The notes under the pieces are model-generated. The model did no database searches, had not been told where the DNA came from, and saw only the letters and a program-made list of their open reading frames with translations. This document shows, in pieces, positions 62,281-64,000 of a stretch of DNA of 64,000 nucleotides (within the stretch, counting starts at the first letter, position 1; every line of letters begins with the position of its first letter). The stretch covers positions 930,001 through 994,000 of the forward strand of contig NZ_QZCF01000001.1 in assembly GCF_003591485.1 (NCBI RefSeq). Reading direction: 5' to 3'. Origin of the DNA: Paenibacillus sp. 1011MAR3C5 (lineage in GTDB: Bacteria; Bacillota; Bacilli; Paenibacillales; Paenibacillaceae). Position numbers and translations under genes: made by a program.

Positions 62281-63116
62281 ATCTTCCTAAGATTCCGCTC
62301 GCAGATTGGATCGAGAGCATCGAGAAGTGGCTCGAAAACAATCTGGGGCCGCTGTTCGACTTCATCAGCATGATCATCGGCGGCACAGTGAACGGACTTG
62401 ACGATGTGCTGAGAGGACTTCCTGCGCTCGTCATCATCGCTCTGTTCGTCGTGCTGGCCTGGTTCCTTGGCAAGTGGAAGATGGCTCTCTTTACAGCTGT
62501 CGGTATGCTCATCATTGAAAATCTGGGCTTATGGGGCCCGACGATGCAGACGCTTGCGCTCGTCCTGACAGCAGCCATCATATCCGTCGTCATCGGCGTA
62601 CCGATCGGTATTTTATGTGCCAGAAGCAATGCTATGCAGAGAATCTTTACCCCCTTGTTAGACTTCATGCAAACGATGCCTGCATTCGTATATTTGCTTC
62701 CGGCCGTAACCTTCTTCCGCCTCGGCGTCGTGCCTGGCGTTATCTCATCCATTATATTCGCGATTCCGCCGACCATCCGCCTAACCAATCTGGGGATCAG
62801 GCAAGTACCGGGCGAACTGGTGGAAGCGGCTGACGCTTTCGGTTCTACCCCGCTCCAGAAGCTGTTCAAGCTGCAGCTGCCTATCGCCGTACCGACCATT
62901 ATGGCAGGCATTAACCAGACGATAATGCTGTCTCTGTCCATGGTCGTTATCGCATCGATGATCGGCGCCCAAGGCGTCGGGGAATATGTCTACCGGGCAG
63001 TTACACAAGGCCGGACAGGTGTCGGCTTCGAGGCAGGACTTGCCATCGTAATCCTGGCCATTATACTGGACCGGCTTACGCAGAAGGTCGTTCAACGCAC
63101 CGAAAAGCAATCCTGA
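62277..63116 (+). CDS. opuAB: Glycine betaine/proline ABC transporter permease
   Basis: A 279-residue membrane protein of the ProW/OpuAB type: an N-terminal extracellular helix, six or so spans, and the EAA loop ELVEAADAFGSTPLQKLFKL followed by PTIMAGINQTIMLSLSMVVI. It is translationally coupled to the ATPase gene. It forms the osmoprotectant uptake channel. Confidence 0.95.
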   Translation: MNLPKIPLADWIESIEKWLENNLGPLFDFISMIIGGTVNGLDDVLRGLPALVIIALFVVLAWFLGKWKMALFTAVGMLIIENLGLWGPTMQTLALVLTAAIISVVIGVPIGILCARSNAMQRIFTPLLDFMQTMPAFVYLLPAVTFFRLGVVPGVISSIIFAIPPTIRLTNLGIRQVPGELVEAADAFGSTPLQKLFKLQLPIAVPTIMAGINQTIMLSLSMVVIASMIGAQGVGEYVYRAVTQGRTGVGFEAGLAIVILAIILDRLTQKVVQRTEKQS

Positions 63117-63238
63117 TGAATAAGCGCTTAATCTGCATTTTTAAAGTTAGCCTTATTGCTTTCGGAGCAATTATGCTTCACTAAACCAAAGGTTATGCAT
63201 GCGATTTACAGTTTTCACAAAAACTTTTTTAGGAGTGA

Positions 63239-64000
<762 letters not shown>

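Noticed and set aside
63121..63131. TAAGCGCTTA between opuAB and opuAC as a cre or LacI operator
   Set aside because: A palindromic core alone, without the flanking consensus or a nearby promoter, is weak evidence.

Overview
The window looks like a chromosomal segment of an endospore-forming, Gram-positive bacterium of the Paenibacillaceae (Paenibacillus or a close relative). Support comes from sporulation genes (ylbJ, yunB, sspI), Bacillus-type housekeeping neighbours (ccpN-ppsR, lipA-yutD, yycC, opuA with gbsR), S-layer-homology (SLH) surface proteins, many sensor/AraC-type regulator and sugar-ABC genes, and frequent TTG/GTG starts behind strong Shine-Dalgarno sequences. Species cannot be named from the sequence alone.

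Layout. 1-9.5 kb is core chromosome: the ndk start, ppsR, ccpN (whose 5' end is interrupted by a small inverted-repeat element), an M3 oligopeptidase, yycC, a DUF2225 gene, a truncated hemoglobin, ylbJ, NAD kinase, yutD and lipA. 9.5-22.9 kb is an AT-rich accessory island lying between lipA and lytH/yunB, genes I recall as neighbours in B. subtilis. It holds remnants of a mobile element (a recombinase-like fragment, an XRE regulator, a decayed Rep_trans-type initiator gene) and a polymorphic-toxin locus. That locus comprises a companion protein with an eroded subtilase-like region, a 2055-residue inactive-subtilase/RHS toxin, a HEAT-like immunity candidate, and a decayed displaced RHS end carrying a HINT domain and a different toxin tip with its own small immunity candidate.

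22.9-32 kb carries lytH, yunB, a Bce-type two-component system with its ABC transporter, and a FetAB-type exporter. 32-42 kb is a sugar-uptake locus on the minus strand: a YesM/YesN-like two-component pair, two permeases, a solute-binding lipoprotein and a DUF6259/F5-8C glycoside hydrolase, with a shared 20-bp motif upstream of two units. 42-43.5 kb has an alpha/beta hydrolase and a TetR regulator with a perfect 24-bp palindrome. 43.8-44.3 kb is an array of eight 51-bp repeats enclosed by imperfect inverted repeats.

44.4-55.5 kb is a GH8 cell-surface cluster: three secreted GH8 enzymes (two with SLH anchors, one of them also fused to a metallophosphoesterase) and a LacI regulator, behind a promoter bracketed by AAGCGCTT-type palindromes. 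55.8-64 kb returns to mostly core functions: a Fur-box-preceded siderophore-binding lipoprotein, a hypothetical protein, an rRNA methyltransferase, sspI, a solitary phnM, and gbsR divergent from the glycine-betaine transporter opuA (opuAC runs off the end).

The best candidate for something little described is the toxin locus: two consecutive proteins carry decayed subtilisin-like domains, one fused to a full RHS toxin, next to an apparently silent alternative toxin tip. The second is the 51-bp hairpin repeat element. All assignments are by reading motifs; no database search was possible.
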